DNA from: Candidatus Avelusimicrobium gallicola
GTDB taxonomy: Bacteria; Elusimicrobiota; Elusimicrobia; Elusimicrobiales; UBA9959
Direction of reading: 5' to 3'
NCBI GenBank assembly: GCA_020722185.1
Contig: DYLH01000017.1
Location: 1-32,280, forward strand
Length of the DNA: 32,280 nucleotides
Position 1 is the first letter of the stretch. Every line of letters starts with the position of its first letter. The notes beneath the pieces are model-generated. The model searched no databases, was not told the origin of the DNA, and saw only the letters and a list, made by a program, of their open reading frames with translations. Shown here piece after piece: positions 1-9,118 of the stretch. A program made the position numbers and the translations under genes.

Positions 1-109
1 TAAAGCAGAAAGTAAATAAGTATGTGAAGCACATTTTGGGTTGCCACTAAAAGCTAATTCCAAATAATTCGCTCTTTTCACTTTAAGTTTTAGGTTTAGC
101 AATTCTTTC
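1..109. other. Non-coding left edge
   Basis: No supported gene lies between the window edge and the stop codon of the transporter. An ATG on the minus strand near position 34 opens a reading frame that runs off the edge, but it has no ribosome binding site and no recognisable sequence. I see no hairpin followed by a T-run, so the transporter's terminator is either weak or outside the window. Confidence 0.5.
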
Positions 110-1513
110 TTAAGCTTTAGTCTTAGAAGGCAAAGCATACCATATCTTTTTGGCTAAAAAAAAGCCCATTATCGCAAAAGGAATCAAAAACACAGGCCAG
201 CTGGTCCAGTTAGATGGATCCTTAGCCGCTTCACCTACTGGGGTTATACGGCCTATTACTATGGACTGCAGTCCTGTGCCAAGATAGACCATCCCGTCCA
301 CTATACCAGTAGCCGCCCCAGCATTTTTGGCGCCACCAAAATCAGTTGTAGAGGTGCCAGACATTATGCCATGGACTCCAGTCACAGCCATAGAAAGCAT
401 CATTGTAGAGATTCCAGCCCACCATAAATTCTTGCCCAGAGTTAATGAAATTATCACTATACTAAAAAACATTATGGCATACAAAATAGTTGCCATAGGA
501 GCTCTTCTTGAATTAAAGAACTTGTCTGAAACCCACCCGGATAAAAAAGCTCCAATAAGTCCAGTGATAAGAAGTACTAGCCCCCAATTTTGTGTAACCC
601 AGAAAGTCTTTTTAAAACCTATTTCAGAAGCAAAAATTGGATACCAGTGCATTATTCCATTTCTCAAAACTCCACTTGAGAATTCTATTCCACATACCAC
701 TATCAGAACTGGATGTGTGAGAATCTTTATAAAAACCTCTTTCATAGGCAGTCTTTCACCTGTTGTGGAAAGAGAGTCTTCTCCCGTGTCAAAATTTTCA
801 TATCCTGCATCGGAAGGATTGTTTTTCAAGAATAGAAACATTATTATCCAGAGAGAAACAAGTATAATTGCCGGAACAAAAAACAATGACCAATTTTGAT
901 TGACTCCAGTTCCGCCCAACCCAAAAACATGGGCAAAAATTTTAGCAAACAAAGAAGGATTTTCGCCTCTAACCGCTCTTGATGCTTCTGCCAGCGCAAA
1001 TCCCCAGTCAAAGGCAAAATAAAGTCCGCAGGCTATCATTGAGCCAAATATCGTAGAGAATGTTCCTCTTTCCCTAACATGAAACCATGGAGCTTTTACA
1101 GTAACTATGGAAATTGCGCCATAACTTTGAAAGTGCATATTCAGGGCATAGAGAAGTAAAAAAGAGTTGAATATAGAAATATTCCAATTCCAGTAATAAT
1201 TCCCATACAGAACCAAACCCATAAGGAAATTGGCAAGTATGGTTCCACCGGTTCCTATCAGCATTGAGGCTCTCCCCCCAAATTTATCGGTAAGAGGTCC
1301 TGTAATTAAAAAAGAGAGAGAGTAAACCCATGCGCCAAGCGCGAATATATCTCCAAATTGAGCCTTGCTCATCACTTCATCCCCGAGGACACTTTTGCTA
1401 ACAGTAAGGTTATACCTTCCCATATACATAAAGGCATAGGCAAAACCGAGAGGCACCCAATTGAAGGCTCTTCTAAGACGGTAAGAAGTAGTGTGTTTTG
1501 GATAGTTTTTCAT
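110..1513 (-). CDS. MFS transporter, organophosphate:phosphate antiporter (OPA) type
   Basis: Predicted 467-aa inner-membrane transporter with about 12 hydrophobic segments. The N-terminal motif YMGRYNL and the loop 2-3 motif GPLTDKFGGR are typical of the OPA branch of the major facilitator superfamily (GlpT, UhpT, UhpC, PgtP), which exchange sugar phosphates or glycerol-3-phosphate for phosphate. The exact substrate cannot be read from the sequence. The frame extends upstream to a TTG at 1528, but the first ATG is at 1513 and I prefer it. A perfect TATAAT lies at 1525-1520, only 6 nt before this ATG, and there is no clear Shine-Dalgarno. The gene follows murG on the same strand after a gap of about 50-70 nt, so it could be the last gene of the cell-wall operon or have its own promoter. 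Family assignment is firm; substrate is unknown. Confidence 0.85.
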   Translation of the reverse strand: MKNYPKHTTSYRLRRAFNWVPLGFAYAFMYMGRYNLTVSKSVLGDEVMSKAQFGDIFALGAWVYSLSFLITGPLTDKFGGRASMLIGTGGTILANFLMGLVLYGNYYWNWNISIFNSFLLLYALNMHFQSYGAISIVTVKAPWFHVRERGTFSTIFGSMIACGLYFAFDWGFALAEASRAVRGENPSLFAKIFAHVFGLGGTGVNQNWSLFFVPAIILVSLWIIMFLFLKNNPSDAGYENFDTGEDSLSTTGERLPMKEVFIKILTHPVLIVVCGIEFSSGVLRNGIMHWYPIFASEIGFKKTFWVTQNWGLVLLITGLIGAFLSGWVSDKFFNSRRAPMATILYAIMFFSIVIISLTLGKNLWWAGISTMMLSMAVTGVHGIMSGTSTTDFGGAKNAGAATGIVDGMVYLGTGLQSIVIGRITPVGEAAKDPSNWTSWPVFLIPFAIMGFFLAKKIWYALPSKTKA

Positions 1514-1519
1514 AGCTTT

Positions 1520-1525
1520 ATTATA
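1520..1525 (-). promoter_or_regulatory. Candidate -10 box before the MFS gene
   Basis: A perfect TATAAT on the minus strand ends 6 nt before the ATG at 1513. No convincing -35 stands at 16-18 nt. If used, transcription would begin at or just before the start codon. Confidence 0.35.
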
Positions 1526-1574
1526 CAATTTCCGTAGCTTGAGGAATGTAAAGAAGATGTAAGATTTGTGTAAA

Positions 1575-1592
1575 AAAAAATTATAATTTTTT
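1575..1592. repeat. A/T palindrome at the murG stop codon
   Basis: A perfect 18-nt palindrome, six A, TTATAA, six T, spans the end of murG; the TAA stop is its core. On the minus strand it ends in a T-run that continues past the palindrome. It has no G/C pairs, so it would be a weak intrinsic terminator at best. Confidence 0.4.
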
Positions 1593-2696
1593 GCTTATTG
1601 TGTCTTTTTCTATTTCTTCAGTAATCACTACTGCCGGTTTTTCTCCAATTGGTATCTCGATTCTTTCATACGCTTTTTTCATTGCTGAGAGATTGTCTCC
1701 ATTTAGAATTGACTCTATAGATTTTCTGAGATTTCTAGATAAATGCTCATCATCTTTTAAAATAAGCGCTCCGCCATGCCTGGATAGTTCAAGGGCATTA
1801 AAAGTCTGATGATCCCCGGCGGCGTTTTTAAGTGGTATAAGTATTGCAGGTTTTTTATATCTCATCAGCTCGCAAATTGTGCCCGACCCACTTCTGCTTA
1901 TAATCAAATCTGAGGCGCAATAAAGCAAAGGCATATCTTCAAAATAAGGAAGAATCAGGCTATCTTTTAGCAGTTGCGCTTTCTCATATTTCTCTTTGAG
2001 GCTCTCATAATTATTTTTTCCAGCAAGATGTATGAAAGAAGGTTTTTTCTTTTCTAAATCAAGTTCAAGCAAAAGTTTATAAAAAGCCTCGTTTATATTC
2101 ACTGCCCCCTGACTCCCGCCGAAAACTAAAATTATGAAAGAATCTAATGGAAGATTTAATTTCTTCCTTGCTTCCTCTTTTGTCTCCTCTCTCAGGAAAG
2201 ATTCTCTAAGAGGGGTGCCAGTCAGCAAAGTTTTGTGTGAAAAATTATTTTCTCTAACAGGCAGTCCGAGAAATATTTTATCTGAAAAGAAAGCGGATAG
2301 ATGGTTTGAAAGCCCCATTACAGCATTTGACTCATGGACATAAGTTTTTTTCTTTTTGATTTTTGCCGCCAGTATAACTGGAAAAGCCACATAACTGCCC
2401 ATCCCAATCGTGGCAAGAGGAGAAAAATCTTTTATTATCCTCAAACAATAGGAGATGGATTTTAAAAGCTTGAAAATGAATTTGAGATATGAAAAGGGAT
2501 TTAATCCCCTTGGAAAGGATACCATGTCTATTTCCACAGAAGGAATTTCAGCTTGAGATAGGGACTGAAGGCAGATATCATTTTTTTTAACTGCAAATAC
2601 CACCTGCCAGCCCCTTTTCTTAAGGTAAGTAGCCAGCGAAAGTCCGGGATAAAAATGTCCGCCAGTGCCACCGCCTGCTATCAATATTCTTTTCAA
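1581..2696 (-). CDS. murG: MurG, lipid II-forming GlcNAc transferase
   Basis: UDP-N-acetylglucosamine:undecaprenyl-pyrophosphoryl-MurNAc-pentapeptide transferase, which converts lipid I to lipid II on the cytoplasmic face of the membrane. The 371-aa product has the N-terminal GGGTGGHFYPG loop (residues 8-18), the interdomain FGGSQGA motif near residue 190, and the C-terminal donor-site region with SRSGSGTICE, all standard for MurG (GT28), and is of normal length. The start codon is TTG, chosen because GGGAGGT stands about 5 nt upstream and the protein begins MKRILIAGGG as in relatives. It lies 10 nt after the ftsW stop, in the same operon; its Shine-Dalgarno starts right at the ftsW stop codon. 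Confidence 0.96.
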   Translation of the reverse strand: MKRILIAGGGTGGHFYPGLSLATYLKKRGWQVVFAVKKNDICLQSLSQAEIPSVEIDMVSFPRGLNPFSYLKFIFKLLKSISYCLRIIKDFSPLATIGMGSYVAFPVILAAKIKKKKTYVHESNAVMGLSNHLSAFFSDKIFLGLPVRENNFSHKTLLTGTPLRESFLREETKEEARKKLNLPLDSFIILVFGGSQGAVNINEAFYKLLLELDLEKKKPSFIHLAGKNNYESLKEKYEKAQLLKDSLILPYFEDMPLLYCASDLIISRSGSGTICELMRYKKPAILIPLKNAAGDHQTFNALELSRHGGALILKDDEHLSRNLRKSIESILNGDNLSAMKKAYERIEIPIGEKPAVVITEEIEKDTISKKL

Positions 2697-2706
2697 AATA
2701 CCTCCC

Positions 2707-3765
2707 TCATTTTATCTCCCTCATTCTGGAAGAATTCAATATAAAACCACAAAGTGTCATTGTAACAATTATTGAAGTTCCACCATAGGAAAAGAAAGGC
2801 AATGGCAAACCTTTGGTTGGAATCATTCCCGCAGTCATTGATATATTAAAAAATGCCTGAGATACCAGCATAAAAGCGGAGAATGCCGACAGATACCTGT
2901 GAAAATAATCTTTGGCTGAAAATGATATATCCATACTTCTCTTGAGGATATAAATAAAAGCAGATATTATGGTTAAAGAGCCAATAAAACCAAACTCTTC
3001 TGCTATTATTGGAAATATAAAATCTGTGTGAGCCTCTGGCAGATATTTGAGTTTCATAGAAGACGCTCCAGCTCCAACGCCAAACCATCCTCCGCTTCCT
3101 ATGGCAATCAAAGATTGCGCCAGTTGATATGTTTCTTTTTTTGCGTTTTCCCATGGTGAAAGAAAAGTCTTTAATCTCATAAGTCTGTATGGATGTCTGT
3201 AAAGCTCTATTATGACAAGAGGTATTGCCGCTATAATCGGGGCCAATATATAGAGAGGCTTTACCCCGGCAGAAAAAAGAGAAAATAATATCACTGCAAA
3301 TATAAGGGCCGGAGTCCCTAGATCAGGTTGTAGAGCTATTAAAAACAGCATCACAGAAAAAATTACTGCCGGTTTGACAAGAAACTTTAAAGTGTTTATC
3401 TTAGAATAGTTTCTATCAAGATAGTCCGCCAAAAAAAATACAACTGAAATCTTCACAAGTTCAGATGTCTGCAGTCTCATAAAACCAAGAGGTATCCATC
3501 TGTGGACATTTTGTATCGGTGGCATGAATAGAGTTATTAGCAAAAGAAAAATAATTCCAAAATTAATGAAAGGTATATATTCTCTCAAGACTCTTAAATC
3601 GACAAATGTCGTAATTACCATTACGCAAAAAGCCAAAGAATGCCATATCAACTGTTTTTTGAAATAGTTAGGCGAAGTGACTGAAGTGACCGAAAGTAGA
3701 GTTATGAGAGATAGAATTAAAAGAAAAACTATAAGCGAAAAAAGCGTATAGTCAAAAAATTTCAT
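2707..3765 (-). CDS. ftsW: FtsW, SEDS-family septal peptidoglycan polymerase
   Basis: Multi-pass inner-membrane glycosyltransferase of the SEDS family that polymerises lipid II with FtsI at the division site. The motifs PEAHTDFIFPIIAEEFG and, near the C-terminus, FFSYGGTSI are characteristic of FtsW/RodA; position between murD and murG in a dcw operon favours FtsW. The frame is open upstream to 3873, overlapping murD by 77 nt, but I choose the ATG at 3765 (352 aa). It places the first membrane helix right after the start, is preceded by AAAGG at a fair distance, and sits 31 nt after the murD stop. An ATG at 3825 is the alternative. A short inverted repeat in the murD-ftsW gap overlaps the likely ribosome binding site. 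Confidence 0.93.
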   Translation of the reverse strand: MKFFDYTLFSLIVFLLILSLITLLSVTSVTSPNYFKKQLIWHSLAFCVMVITTFVDLRVLREYIPFINFGIIFLLLITLFMPPIQNVHRWIPLGFMRLQTSELVKISVVFFLADYLDRNYSKINTLKFLVKPAVIFSVMLFLIALQPDLGTPALIFAVILFSLFSAGVKPLYILAPIIAAIPLVIIELYRHPYRLMRLKTFLSPWENAKKETYQLAQSLIAIGSGGWFGVGAGASSMKLKYLPEAHTDFIFPIIAEEFGFIGSLTIISAFIYILKRSMDISFSAKDYFHRYLSAFSAFMLVSQAFFNISMTAGMIPTKGLPLPFFSYGGTSIIVTMTLCGFILNSSRMREIK

Positions 3766-3769
3766 ATTC

Positions 3770-3790
3770 AAGCCTTTTCTAACCAGGCTT
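3770..3790 (-). repeat. Inverted repeat at the ftsW ribosome binding site
   Basis: AAGCCT and AGGCTT form a 6-bp stem with a 9-nt loop just upstream of the ftsW ATG. The AAGG that could pair with 16S rRNA begins in the loop and runs into the 3' arm, so folding would hide it. No T-run follows, so it is not a terminator. Confidence 0.4.
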
Positions 3791-3796
3791 TTTCTT

Positions 3797-5155
3797 TTAT
3801 GTATTTTTTTCGATGCTGAGAACATAGTTTTTAAACTTTTTCCCTCTTTCTTCAAAGTTAGAAAACTGATCATAGGATGCGCAGGCGGGAGAAAGCAGAG
3901 CTATATCGCCAAATTGCGCGTTTTTATTTACTGTATCTATAGCATTGAATATATTGTCGCAGTTTATTATTTCAGCTTTTCCCATAAAAGCTTTTTCTAT
4001 TATCTCAGCCGCTTCCCCCACAGTCAGAATCTTTTTAACATATTTTTTGACCAGAGGAAAAAGCGGATTATAAGGGGCCTTTTTGTCTCTGCCGCCAAGA
4101 ATTAGCCATATATTTTTTGTTTTGCCCAAAGCTTTCAATGCTATAACTGTTGAGTCTACATTTGTAGCCTTTGAATCATTGTAATAAGAAACGCCATTTA
4201 TTTTTCTTACAAATTCTATTCTGTGCTCTATACCTTTGAAAGATGCGAATGCTTCCTGAACTGATTTTACATCCGCGCCGCAGGCTATGGAGCATAGAGC
4301 GGACGCCATGGCATTTTCCATATTGTGAATGCCCGGAATAGAGGGCGGATTTAGAAGAGTTTTTTCCCCTCCAAATTTTATTGCGATTTTCCCATTTTCT
4401 AAAAATGCTCCATCCTTTTTTATTAAACTCTTTGATGAAAAGAAAAGAATCTTTGAAGGACAAGAAATTGAGGCCTTTCTTAAAATTTTATCCTCATAAT
4501 TTAACACGCAAAAGTCTTTTTTTGACTGAGAGAGGAAAATAGATTTTTTTGCAGATATGTACGCCTTCATTGATCCGTGATGCTCTATATGATCAGGGGT
4601 TATGTTTAGTATTGAAGAGACTGTCGGTTTTACGGTGTAAGAATCCGCCAGTTGATAACTTGAAACCTCTATCACAAGAGCGTCTTTTGAGGTAGCTTTC
4701 ATCACGGCAAGAGAAACGGGATATCCTATATTGCCACATACAAAAGCTTTAGCTCCTTTTTTTTTCATAAACCCATTCATTATCTTTCCGCAGAGAGTTG
4801 CTGTGGTAGTTTTGCCATTTGTTCCAGTTATCATTATCACCTTAGAGGTTTTAGAAAAAGAAAGAGCAGTTTCAAGCTCGCTTTTTACTGGTATGCCAGA
4901 CTTATTGAGAGAGGATATCACTATATTGCTTTCTTCAATGCCAGGACTTTTTACTGCAAAACTGAATATATCCGCTTTTTGTGCCGCTTCTCCCTCATTT
5001 ATCAAAGAAATTTTTGAAGGAAGTTCTTGAGAGGTTTCTTCCCTTTTTTCCCTGTCAGATATTAATACCTCAAATCCATTTCTTATTAAAAGTTTTGCGC
5101 AGGCTATTCCACTTTTCCCCGCGCCCACTATCAGAACTTTTTTGTTTGTCTTCAT
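3797..5155 (-). CDS. murD: MurD, UDP-MurNAc-L-Ala:D-Glu ligase
   Basis: Cytoplasmic ATP-dependent ligase that adds D-glutamate to UDP-MurNAc-L-alanine. The 452-aa protein has the N-terminal Rossmann-type GAGKSGIACAK (residues 11-21), the ATP-binding loop GTNGKTT (111-117), and the C-terminal domain with NDSKATN and LGGRDK, which are MurD signatures. The ATG at 5155 is preceded by AAGG that overlaps the mraY stop codon; only 4 nt separate mraY and murD, so translation is probably coupled. Length and motif order are normal. Confidence 0.96.
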   Translation of the reverse strand: MKTNKKVLIVGAGKSGIACAKLLIRNGFEVLISDREKREETSQELPSKISLINEGEAAQKADIFSFAVKSPGIEESNIVISSLNKSGIPVKSELETALSFSKTSKVIMITGTNGKTTTATLCGKIMNGFMKKKGAKAFVCGNIGYPVSLAVMKATSKDALVIEVSSYQLADSYTVKPTVSSILNITPDHIEHHGSMKAYISAKKSIFLSQSKKDFCVLNYEDKILRKASISCPSKILFFSSKSLIKKDGAFLENGKIAIKFGGEKTLLNPPSIPGIHNMENAMASALCSIACGADVKSVQEAFASFKGIEHRIEFVRKINGVSYYNDSKATNVDSTVIALKALGKTKNIWLILGGRDKKAPYNPLFPLVKKYVKKILTVGEAAEIIEKAFMGKAEIINCDNIFNAIDTVNKNAQFGDIALLSPACASYDQFSNFEERGKKFKNYVLSIEKNT

Positions 5156-5159
5156 TGCT

Positions 5160-6245
5160 TTACCTTATCTTAAGTGAGGCCAAGGCGGCCAGCATAAGCA
5201 TAATTCCAACTATCCAGAATCTGACAGTCACTTTGGGTTCTGGTATGCCCTTTAGCTCAAAATGATGATGTATTGGCGCCATAAGAAAAACTCTTTTCTT
5301 ATTTCTAAGTCGAAATGAAGCCATCTGTATTATGACAGATAAAGTTTCTAGGATAAAAAGCGCTCCCGCAACTGGCAAAAGTAATTCTTGCTTTATCAGT
5401 ATAGCGGATACTCCGATTGAACCGCCGAGAAAAAGGGAACTGGTATCTCCCATAAATATTTGCGCAGGATATGAGTTAAACCACATAAATCCAAGACAGG
5501 CTCCTATTATAGTGGCAAGAAAAACCGATATCTCTCCCGCCCCATTCACATAGACAATTTTCAAATAAGATGAAATTTTGACATTTCCAGCACAATAAGC
5601 GATTATTAGAAAGGTAAGGGCGGTAAATACTATTAGTCCGCTTGCAAGTCCGTCTTGCCCATCTGTCAAATTTACCGCGTTTGAGGTGCCTATCACCATA
5701 ATCATTTCAAAAATAAAGTAGAAAACGCCCATATTGACAATCATTTCTTTGGTGTATGGCACCAAAATATGAGTAGCGTATTGGGGATTTGGGGGATTCA
5801 CCGCCAGATATACAACAGTAATCATTGCCACTATTATTTGCAGAGAGAACTTAAAAGAAGAAGAGGCTCCCTTGGGATCTTTTCTGACAAGTTTAATATA
5901 GTCATCCATCCAGCCCGCAAAAGCAAGTATTATGGTGGAAATAAGCAGAAGCAGTATGAAACGGTTGTTTAATTGTGTCCAGAGAAAAGTGGAAATTAGG
6001 ATTGAAAAGAGTATTATTATCCCACCCATAGTTGTAGTTCCGTCTTTTGAAAAATGTGTAGGTGGTCCGTCTCTTCTCTGTATTTGATTTATTTTGTATG
6101 TCTTCAACTTTTTTATTATGTGTGGACCTATTATAAGCGCCACAATAAAAGATGTTATGATGGCTCCGCCTATCCTAAAGGTTAGGTATTGAAAAATATT
6201 TAGCGGGCTGTAAAAATCTTTGAAATAGCTTAAATAATAAAGCAT
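5160..6245 (-). CDS. mraY: MraY, phospho-MurNAc-pentapeptide transferase
   Basis: Integral membrane enzyme that moves phospho-MurNAc-pentapeptide onto undecaprenyl phosphate to make lipid I. In 361 aa with about ten helices I see the aspartate pair WMDDY (residues 112-116), NAVNLTDGQDGLA (189-201), FMGDTSS (264-270) and the HHH cluster (326-328), in family order. The usual DGLDGLA reads DGQDGLA here, a conservative loop change next to intact aspartates. GGAGAC stands just upstream of the ATG. It lies between murF and murD with 20 nt and 4 nt spacing. Confidence 0.97.
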   Translation of the reverse strand: MLYYLSYFKDFYSPLNIFQYLTFRIGGAIITSFIVALIIGPHIIKKLKTYKINQIQRRDGPPTHFSKDGTTTMGGIIILFSILISTFLWTQLNNRFILLLLISTIILAFAGWMDDYIKLVRKDPKGASSSFKFSLQIIVAMITVVYLAVNPPNPQYATHILVPYTKEMIVNMGVFYFIFEMIMVIGTSNAVNLTDGQDGLASGLIVFTALTFLIIAYCAGNVKISSYLKIVYVNGAGEISVFLATIIGACLGFMWFNSYPAQIFMGDTSSLFLGGSIGVSAILIKQELLLPVAGALFILETLSVIIQMASFRLRNKKRVFLMAPIHHHFELKGIPEPKVTVRFWIVGIMLMLAALASLKIR

Positions 6246-6265
6246 TTTGTCTCCATTTTCAGGTT

Positions 6266-7633
6266 TTAGAGCTTAAAATTCTTAACAACAGTTTCAGGAA
6301 GCAAATTCTCTAATCTCATTGACCTAGATGCCTTGAAAAGAAAAAAACTATTTTTAGAGATACGAAATAATCTATCGATTAAATCTTTGGCTTGAGATGT
6401 CTCGTAAAAATATTTTACATTTTCTTTATTCTTATTCAAAAAATCAAAAGCGACTTTCATATGAGGACCTATGAGAATTATGACTTTTGCTTTTCTATTC
6501 ATCAAATTTTGGGCTGATTCTTTGTGATATTTTGCGGAGAATTTTCCAAGTTCCTTCATATCGCCAAGAACAAGTATCTGTGGCTCAATGTTGGAAGTTT
6601 CTTTAAGGAAAGCCTCCAAAGACTGAGGATTTGAATTATATGCATCAAATATTATTACATTTCCTTTGTATTTAAATTTCTGCATCCTCATCTTTACACC
6701 CTTAAATGATGAAAGCTGTGAAATTGCCTCTACTGGTTTTATCCCAAGCTCTGTCGCGGCCAAAAAAGCTGCTGCCGCATTGAGCATATTGTGAGAGCCC
6801 ATCATAGCAAGCTTTATACTGTATTTTTTGCCTTTGAAAAGGAAAAAATATTTTTCGCCTTCTTTAGAAATCACGAGTTTATTATCTTTGTCAAAGCCAA
6901 AAGAGAATTGCCTAATTTTTTTCTTCTTTAGCTTTCTTAGCCATTCATTATCTCCATTGAATATCACAGATCCAGATTTTTTGAGAAAATCCAAAGTTTC
7001 AGTCTCAGTTTTAAAAATATTTTCCATACTGCCAAAAAACTCCAAATGCTCAGGCCCTATTGTGGTTATCACTGATATGTCAGGTCTGATTATTTCAGCC
7101 AGCTCGGCCACATCCCCTCTTTTAGATGCTCCAAGTTCAAAAACGGCGAATTTATGCTTTTTCTCCAGTTCCAAAACTGATAAGGGCAGACCAAATTGAT
7201 TGTTAAAATTTCCGAAATTGGAACACACAGGACCTCTGGCAGAAAGTATATGTTTTATCATCTCTTTAGTTGTGGTTTTGCCATTTGATCCAGTTACTGA
7301 GACAACCTTCATTCCACTTTTTTTTATCAAGTATGAAGCAAGACGATGAAGAGCAATCAAGGTATCTTCTGTTTCAATCACAAAATCAAGTTTATCTAGG
7401 TATTCTTTTGGAAAGGCATTTTTTCTGCATATTATTCCAGAAACTCCAGTATCAATGGCTTGCTTGATAAAATTATTCCCATCAAAAGTTGCGCCTTTCA
7501 ATGCCCAAAAAACATCCCCTTTCTTGATTTTTCTTGTATCTGTGGAAAAACTTTTAATGATGTATCCTGATCCTTTAAGTATTTTCGCTCCAATTGCTTT
7601 TTGAAATTCTTTCAAAGACAAGTTAAGATTCAT
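6266..7633 (-). CDS. murF: MurF, D-Ala-D-Ala-adding ligase
   Basis: Adds the D-Ala-D-Ala dipeptide to UDP-MurNAc-tripeptide in the cytoplasm. The 455-aa protein has an N-terminal Mur domain (FSTDTRKIKKGDVFWALKG, the substrate-binding region), the ATP loop GSNGKTT (115-121) and FDAYNSNP in the central/C-terminal part, which together mark MurF. Its ATG overlaps the murE stop by 4 nt (ATGA type), so the two ligases are translationally coupled; a GGGAAAG in the end of murE is the likely ribosome binding site. Confidence 0.96.
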   Translation of the reverse strand: MNLNLSLKEFQKAIGAKILKGSGYIIKSFSTDTRKIKKGDVFWALKGATFDGNNFIKQAIDTGVSGIICRKNAFPKEYLDKLDFVIETEDTLIALHRLASYLIKKSGMKVVSVTGSNGKTTTKEMIKHILSARGPVCSNFGNFNNQFGLPLSVLELEKKHKFAVFELGASKRGDVAELAEIIRPDISVITTIGPEHLEFFGSMENIFKTETETLDFLKKSGSVIFNGDNEWLRKLKKKKIRQFSFGFDKDNKLVISKEGEKYFFLFKGKKYSIKLAMMGSHNMLNAAAAFLAATELGIKPVEAISQLSSFKGVKMRMQKFKYKGNVIIFDAYNSNPQSLEAFLKETSNIEPQILVLGDMKELGKFSAKYHKESAQNLMNRKAKVIILIGPHMKVAFDFLNKNKENVKYFYETSQAKDLIDRLFRISKNSFFLFKASRSMRLENLLPETVVKNFKL

Positions 7634-9108
7634 TCTTTCCCCATCTCCTTGAGAGCGATTATTGCTTGCTCCTTATCGTCAAAATGAATTTTTTTATTGC
7701 CAATTATTTGGTAATTCTCGTGGCCTTTGCCGGCTATCAAAACAAAATCTCCACTCTCAGCCATTTTTATTGCTTCCTTTATGGCTTGCGCTCTATCTGC
7801 TATGCGTCTATAATTTGAAAAATGTTTTTTTATGCTAGACTCGATTTCATCTATTATTGAAATTGGATCTTCATTTCTTGGATTATCCGAAGTGATTATA
7901 ACGAAATCGCTCATAGAACAGGCTGAAAAACCCATAGGGGCTCGTTTTGTCCTATCTCTATCTCCTCCGCAGCCAAAAAGAGTGATAATTCTCTTTGGTC
8001 CGACAGATTTAAGGGCATTTAGAGCGCTTTTTAGAGATTCTTCAGTGTGAGCGTAGTCAATAAAGATGCTGAATCCACATGAAGATTTTATCCTTTCAAG
8101 CCTGCCCGGTATAGCTGAAAAATTTTCAAGCGAAGTCTTTATCTTTTCATATGGGAATCCCCTCTCAAGCAAAAGCGCCACGACTGAGAGAAAATTAAAC
8201 AAATTGTGTCTGCCTATCAGTTTTGTGGAAAAAAAATACTTCTCTCCACGAGGCGTGTTCAAATTAAAGGAAGTTCCATCCTCGCTTTCTTTGAGATTTT
8301 CAGCCATATAGTCGCATTTTGAAAGTCCATAAAATACTTTTTTTACTTCATTTGAGCATGCCGATGCTATTTCTTCAGCCTTTTCATCATCTTTATTGAT
8401 AACTGCAATCTTATTTTTCTTTGGGGAATTGGAAAGCATTTCAAAGAGCTTTCTCTTGGCTTTGAGATATTCCTCTTTTGTTTTATGAAAATCCATATGA
8501 TCACTTTGTAAATTGGTAAATATCGCCGCGTCAAAGAATATGCTATCTACCCGACTTAAAGCGAGAGCATGTGAAGATACTTCCATTATACACGATTTGC
8601 ATCCTTCATCTTTGAAATCATTTAAGATTCTTGAAAGCAATGGCTCAAGAGGAGTTGTATTTGGAGCTTCCATCAAAACCTTTTTCCATGTTCTGTAATT
8701 TATGGTGCCAATGACAGATGGATTCATATCAAGGTCGGCCAAAGCTTTTTCAAACATATATGAAACTGAGGTTTTCCCTTTTGTCCCTGTTATAGCAATG
8801 GTATAAATGGAAGAGGATGGATAACCGTAGAATTTTGAAGAAATCTTGGAAATTGTTTTTTCAAAATTTTCAGAGTAAAGGCATGGTATAGGAGTATTCT
8901 TTATTTCAGCATCTGTAATTGCCGCCACAGCGCCAAGGCGCGCCGCCTGAGGTATAAAATCTTTGGCATCCCTTTTTGAGCCTTTCGAGGCAAGAAACAG
9001 AAAGCCCTCTCTCATTTCCATTGAATTTCTAGAAATGCCCTTCACATCTAAGTCTTTTAAATTTTCAGAGTCAATATCAGTGTCTTTAAGAAGTTCCTTC
9101 AACCTCAT
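7630..9108 (-). CDS. murE: MurE, UDP-MurNAc-tripeptide synthetase (meso-DAP type)
   Basis: Adds the third stem-peptide residue. The 492-aa protein has the ATP loop GTKGKTS (108-114), the carbamylated-lysine segment around K218 (YLKAKRKLF) and DNPRNEDP (408-415). In studied enzymes DNPR marks specificity for meso-diaminopimelate, while lysine-adding MurE differ here, so I infer a meso-DAP peptidoglycan. The ATG at 9108 has no Shine-Dalgarno; instead TATAAT boxes lie 10 and 18 nt upstream. After the 96-nt gap to ftsI, the murE-murF-mraY-murD-ftsW-murG run may therefore have its own promoter as well as read-through from mraZ. Confidence 0.96.
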   Translation of the reverse strand: MRLKELLKDTDIDSENLKDLDVKGISRNSMEMREGFLFLASKGSKRDAKDFIPQAARLGAVAAITDAEIKNTPIPCLYSENFEKTISKISSKFYGYPSSSIYTIAITGTKGKTSVSYMFEKALADLDMNPSVIGTINYRTWKKVLMEAPNTTPLEPLLSRILNDFKDEGCKSCIMEVSSHALALSRVDSIFFDAAIFTNLQSDHMDFHKTKEEYLKAKRKLFEMLSNSPKKNKIAVINKDDEKAEEIASACSNEVKKVFYGLSKCDYMAENLKESEDGTSFNLNTPRGEKYFFSTKLIGRHNLFNFLSVVALLLERGFPYEKIKTSLENFSAIPGRLERIKSSCGFSIFIDYAHTEESLKSALNALKSVGPKRIITLFGCGGDRDRTKRAPMGFSACSMSDFVIITSDNPRNEDPISIIDEIESSIKKHFSNYRRIADRAQAIKEAIKMAESGDFVLIAGKGHENYQIIGNKKIHFDDKEQAIIALKEMGKE

Positions 9109-9118
9109 AATAAACTAA

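Noticed and set aside
327-899. 190-codon plus-strand frame opposite the MFS gene
   Set aside because: It is the reverse complement of well-supported transporter coding sequence, has no ribosome binding site and no recognisable features.
2707-3873. Long form of FtsW starting inside murD
   Set aside because: The first 36 residues would be a basic, non-family extension overlapping the conserved murD C-terminus; the ATG at 3765 places the first helix correctly.
7630-9108. MurE as a lysine-adding enzyme
   Set aside because: The DNPRNEDP motif is that of meso-DAP-adding enzymes.
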